From NCBI GenBank assembly GCA_023434205.1, contig JAEYTB010000054.1:1-48690 (forward strand): a stretch of 48,690 nt of DNA. Direction: 5' to 3'. This DNA comes from Planctomycetota bacterium. Its GTDB lineage: Bacteria; Planctomycetota; Phycisphaerae; Phycisphaerales; UBA1924. Below the pieces are notes generated by a model. The model was not told the origin of the DNA, made no database searches, and was given only the letters and a program-made list of their open reading frames with translations. Position numbers and translations under genes: made by a program. Below, one piece after another: positions 46,503 to 48,690 of this stretch (positions are counted from its first letter, which is position 1; the number at the start of each line of letters is the position of its first letter).

Positions 46503-47324
46503 CTACTTGATGACGGTTCCGGCGCCGGCGAGGGCGTTGGTGATGGGTGACTCAACGCGGGCATCGCCGAGAATGACGCGGGCGACGCCTTCTTCGAGGG
46601 CTTCGGCGGCGCCGAGGACCTTCTTCTTCATGCGGCCCTGGGCGTACTCGCTGGCCTGGTCGATGGCGCTGCGTTTCACCTCGCGGATGAGGGTTGATTC
46701 GTCGGGGAAGGACTTCATCAGACCCGCGACGTTGGAGAGGAGCAGGAGCGTGCTTGCGCCCAAGGCGGCGGCGGTCTTGGCGGCGGCGCGGTCGGCGTCG
46801 ACGTTGATCGGCTCGTTGTTGGTGCTGAGCGCAGGCGGCGAGAGAACGGGGGTGTAGCCGGCGGTCAGGAGCGTTCGCAGAAGGTCGGTGTTCACGGCGT
46901 CCACGGTGCCGGTGTAGTCGTCGCGGAGGATGCGGGTGCGGCCCTCTTCGACGATGCGGATGGCGTCCTTGCGCGTGCCGGTCCAGAGGCGGCCGTCGAG
47001 GCCGGAGAGGCCCACGGCGTTGACACCGCTGCGTTGCAGGTGCTCGACCAGCTGCTGGTTCATCCTGCCGCGGCAGGCCATCTGGAAGATCTCGAGCGTG
47101 CGGCGGTCGGTGCGGCGGGAGGTGTGGCCGGAGGGGCTGGTGACGAACTGGGGCGGGTGCCCGAGGGCCTCGGAGAGGGTGTTGGTGTCGTGCGAGCCGC
47201 CGTGGACGATGACGAGGGTGTGGCCGGCCTTGATGAGCGCGGCGGCGTCCTGTGCGAAGGCGGGGAGGTTGGTACCTTCGGCGCCGCCGAGCTTGACGAC
47301 GGTGATGGGGATATTGGTAGTCAT
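46503..47324 (-). CDS. lysZ: [LysW]-aminoadipate/glutamate kinase LysZ (ArgB family)
   Basis: A 273-aa amino-acid kinase that phosphorylates the carboxylate of carrier-bound aminoadipate (or glutamate) with ATP. It has the N-terminal VVKLGGAEG, the VHGGSHDTNTLSEALG substrate loop, the TSPSGHTSRRTDRRTLEIF segment and a late Asp/Ala-rich nucleotide region (INVDADRAAAKTAAALGAS). It ends with GRMKKKVLGAAEALEEGVARVILGDAR. The R-rich loop and GRMKKK motif match LysZ/ArgB. ATG 47324 is two bases after lysY, so the pair is tightly coupled. The kinase class is certain; LysW dependence is inferred from lysX and lysY beside it. Confidence 0.9.
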   Translation of the reverse strand: MTTNIPITVVKLGGAEGTNLPAFAQDAAALIKAGHTLVIVHGGSHDTNTLSEALGHPPQFVTSPSGHTSRRTDRRTLEIFQMACRGRMNQQLVEHLQRSGVNAVGLSGLDGRLWTGTRKDAIRIVEEGRTRILRDDYTGTVDAVNTDLLRTLLTAGYTPVLSPPALSTNNEPINVDADRAAAKTAAALGASTLLLLSNVAGLMKSFPDESTLIREVKRSAIDQASEYAQGRMKKKVLGAAEALEEGVARVILGDARVESPITNALAGAGTVIK

Positions 47325-47326
47325 GG

Positions 47327-48367
47327 TCAGATTGGGTGGAGGCCTGAGAACGTGAGGGCGGTATGCTCCTCGAACCCGCACATGAGGTTCATGCACTGCA
47401 CAGCAGAGCCGGCGGCGCCCTTCATGAGGTTGTCGATGGCGGAGATGACGACAAGGCGGCCGGTGTCCGGGTCGCGCTCAAAGCCGACGTCGCAGTAGTT
47501 TGTGCCGGCGAGGAACTTGGGCTCGGGGAAGCGGTGGATGCCGGACTTTTCCTTGACGATGCGGATGAAGGGTTCGGCGCGGTACGACTCGCGGTAGAGC
47601 TTCCAAATGTCCTTCTCCTGGAGGTCCTGGGTGAGGAAGACGTGCGCGGTGCAGAGCACGCCGCGGACAAGCTCGACGCTGGTGATGGACATGTGGAGGT
47701 CGAAATGCGTCTCGTGCATCAGCTCCTGACGCACCTCGGCCTGGTGGCGGTGACCTGTTGGTGCGAAGGAGCGGACCGCGCCGCTGCGCTCGGGGTGGTG
47801 GCTCCCGGGGTTCACGGCGTTGCCGGCCTCGCTGGAGCCGACCTTGAGATCGACGACGGTGGACTTGATGAGACCCTTGCGCGCGAGGGGGAGCAGCGCA
47901 AGGTTCACGGCGGTGGCGTTGCAGCCCACGCCGCTGGCGAGCTTCGCGTTGCGGAGCCGCTCGCGGTGCAGCTCGGGCAGGCCGTAGACGGAACGGTCGA
48001 GCCATTGCGGCGCTGGGTGTGCCTCGCCGTACCACTTCTGGTACGCCGTGGGGTCCTTAATGCGGAAGTCGGCGGAGAGGTCGATGATGCGGGGGGCGAG
48101 CTTGGTGTAGTGGTCGATTTTCTTGGAGGCCTCGCCGTGGGGGAGGCAGAGGAAGAGCACATCACAGGGCTGGAGCTGGTCGGGGGTGATGAACTCAAGG
48201 TCGGTGCGGCCACGGAGGTTGGGGTGCGACGATGTCACGAAGTTGCCGGCCTGCTGGCGGCTGGTGACCTGGGCGACCTCGATGTGCGGGTGGTCGAGGA
48301 GGAGTCGGAGGACCTCACCGCCGCCGTAGCCGGAGCCGCCGATGATGGAGGCCTTGAGGCGGCTCAT
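47327..48367 (-). CDS. lysY: [LysW]-aminoadipyl/glutamyl phosphate reductase LysY (ArgC family)
   Basis: A 346-aa NADPH-dependent reductase converting the carrier-bound acyl phosphate to the semialdehyde. The Rossmann start is ASIIGGSGYGGGEVLRLLL, the catalytic Cys is C149 in SGVGCNATAV, and the catalytic-site His lies in the region around HETHFDLHMS. LKVGSSEAGNAVNPGSHHPERSG and AGTNYCDVGFERD are typical LysY blocks. ATG 48367 overlaps the lysX stop in an ATGA. Among ArgC-family enzymes the GVGCNATA form points to LysY, and the neighbours agree. Confidence 0.91.
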   Translation of the reverse strand: MSRLKASIIGGSGYGGGEVLRLLLDHPHIEVAQVTSRQQAGNFVTSSHPNLRGRTDLEFITPDQLQPCDVLFLCLPHGEASKKIDHYTKLAPRIIDLSADFRIKDPTAYQKWYGEAHPAPQWLDRSVYGLPELHRERLRNAKLASGVGCNATAVNLALLPLARKGLIKSTVVDLKVGSSEAGNAVNPGSHHPERSGAVRSFAPTGHRHQAEVRQELMHETHFDLHMSITSVELVRGVLCTAHVFLTQDLQEKDIWKLYRESYRAEPFIRIVKEKSGIHRFPEPKFLAGTNYCDVGFERDPDTGRLVVISAIDNLMKGAAGSAVQCMNLMCGFEEHTALTFSGLHPI

Positions 48368-48690
48368 TGGGGGACTCCCATCGCGGGCTTGGGTTCAAGC
48401 TCGCTCGTTACTCGCCCGGAGCTTGCGCTCCGGTCTCGTCGTTGCGCGAGCACATAGTCCAGCATCCGTCCCGGGATATCCACGCCCGTGGGCTCGATGG
48501 AGTTGCGGAACTCCATCGTGTGGTTGATCTCGCTGACGAGCAGCCCGCGCTGCGGGCACTCGAGGAGGTCGATGGCGAGGATGCCGCCCCCCACCGCTGC
48601 CGCGGCACGCCGGCAGATGTCGGCGATCTCGGGGGTGACTGGGAGAGCGGTGGCCTGCCCGCCGCGGGCGGTGTTGGTGATCCAGTGCGC
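48364..48690 (-). CDS. lysX: ATP-grasp ligase LysX (RimK family), 3' part only
   Basis: The C-terminal 108 codons of the enzyme that attaches aminoadipate (or glutamate) to LysW through an isopeptide bond. The frame runs off the window edge without a start. The recognisable end is AHWITNTARGGQATALPVTPE, followed by VGGGILAIDLLEC and VSEINHTMEFRNSIEPTGVDIP, with the ATP-grasp Mg-binding E-x-N and the LysX NHTMEF signature. The last 23 or so residues (RDRSASSGRVTSELEPKP, then AMGVPQ) look unlike the family and are encoded partly by a hairpin element (48416-48433). The stop overlaps lysY. The upstream part, and probably lysW, lie outside the window. Confidence 0.9.
   Translation of the reverse strand, partial: AHWITNTARGGQATALPVTPEIADICRRAAAAVGGGILAIDLLECPQRGLLVSEINHTMEFRNSIEPTGVDIPGRMLDYVLAQRRDRSASSGRVTSELEPKPAMGVPQ
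48416..48433 (-). repeat. Perfect hairpin element in the end of lysX
   Basis: CCGGAGC-GCAA-GCTCCGG on the minus strand is a 7-bp perfect stem with a GNRA-type GCAA loop, embedded in coding sequence for the non-conserved LysX tail. It may be part of a dispersed insertion element; only one copy is seen here. Confidence 0.45.

Noticed and set aside
1..48690. Prophage, integrative element, toxin-antitoxin or defence island
   Set aside because: No integrase, transposase, phage structural, restriction or nuclease-defence gene was recognised; the topoisomerase IB and RecR are ordinary chromosomal types.

Overview
The window is GC-rich, gene-dense bacterial DNA that reads as a planctomycete of the Phycisphaerae/Phycisphaerales type. 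The main reason is that seven predicted exported proteins end in the two-repeat, cysteine-terminated 'GC-type' dockerin module (motif GTDADIEAFF repeated, CC-x-x-C between the repeats, last residue Cys). A VPAP-type PEP-CTERM-like sorting signal, SPINDLY/OGT-like glycosyltransferases and carrier-protein (LysW) lysine/arginine genes fit this placement. No tRNA, rRNA, CRISPR array, transposase or prophage gene was recognised. Genes are closely packed and no gap exceeds about 270 bases.

Layout. 1-9.5 kb: three TPR + GT41 (O-GlcNAc-transferase-like) proteins, one on the plus strand and two tandem on the minus strand, with arfB, an M42 aminopeptidase and two exported dockerin proteins between them. 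A 59-bp palindromic repeat lies beside the dockerin/GT41 stop codons. 9.7-13.8 kb: a plus-strand signalling cassette made of an excisionase-HTH/receiver protein, an HDOD/histidine-kinase fusion, and a pseudo-receiver/GAF protein. 13.8-19.9 kb: a minus-strand run of GT4 glycosyltransferase, Wzy-like polytopic protein, MacA-like adaptor, ABC ATPase and MacB-like permease. 20.1-22.6 kb: a plus-strand overlapping operon of a WcaF-like acetyltransferase and two GT2 glycosyltransferases. 22.6-26.5 kb: a minus-strand recR - rpoN - transthyretin-like - GT4 operon. 26.5-28.2 kb: a GT39/ArnT-like membrane glycosyltransferase. 28.2-44 kb: an accessory 'secretome' region with an RRM protein, an endonuclease-like dockerin protein, an S41 protease, a dockerin protein whose trypsin-like domain has lost its active site, a PEP-CTERM-like protein, two large tandem paralogous dockerin proteins, and a 1003-aa YVTN-propeller/di-heme cytochrome/dockerin protein. 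44.2-48.7 kb: topoisomerase IB and a lysX(partial)-lysY-lysZ-lysK operon.

How the parts fit together. The 13.8-28 kb region looks like a cell-surface polysaccharide/glycan locus (polymerase-like protein, two GT4, two GT2, acetyltransferase, GT39). A MacAB-type exporter is probably co-transcribed with part of it. The dockerin and PEP-CTERM-like proteins would be exported and attached to the cell surface by machinery lying outside the window. The GT41 proteins suggest protein O-glycosylation. The lys genes carry out the LysW-bound steps of lysine (or arginine) synthesis; their carrier protein, aminotransferase and the 5' part of lysX are not in view.

Regulatory reading. Several starts (2257, 2296, 5834, 9487, 26533) have a TAnnnT -10-like hexamer only 5-9 bases upstream, which suggests leaderless transcripts. 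Several exported-protein genes instead have plausible -35/-10 promoters, leaders and strong intrinsic terminators. Starts were chosen by ribosome-binding sites, signal peptides and family alignment from memory; no database search was run.
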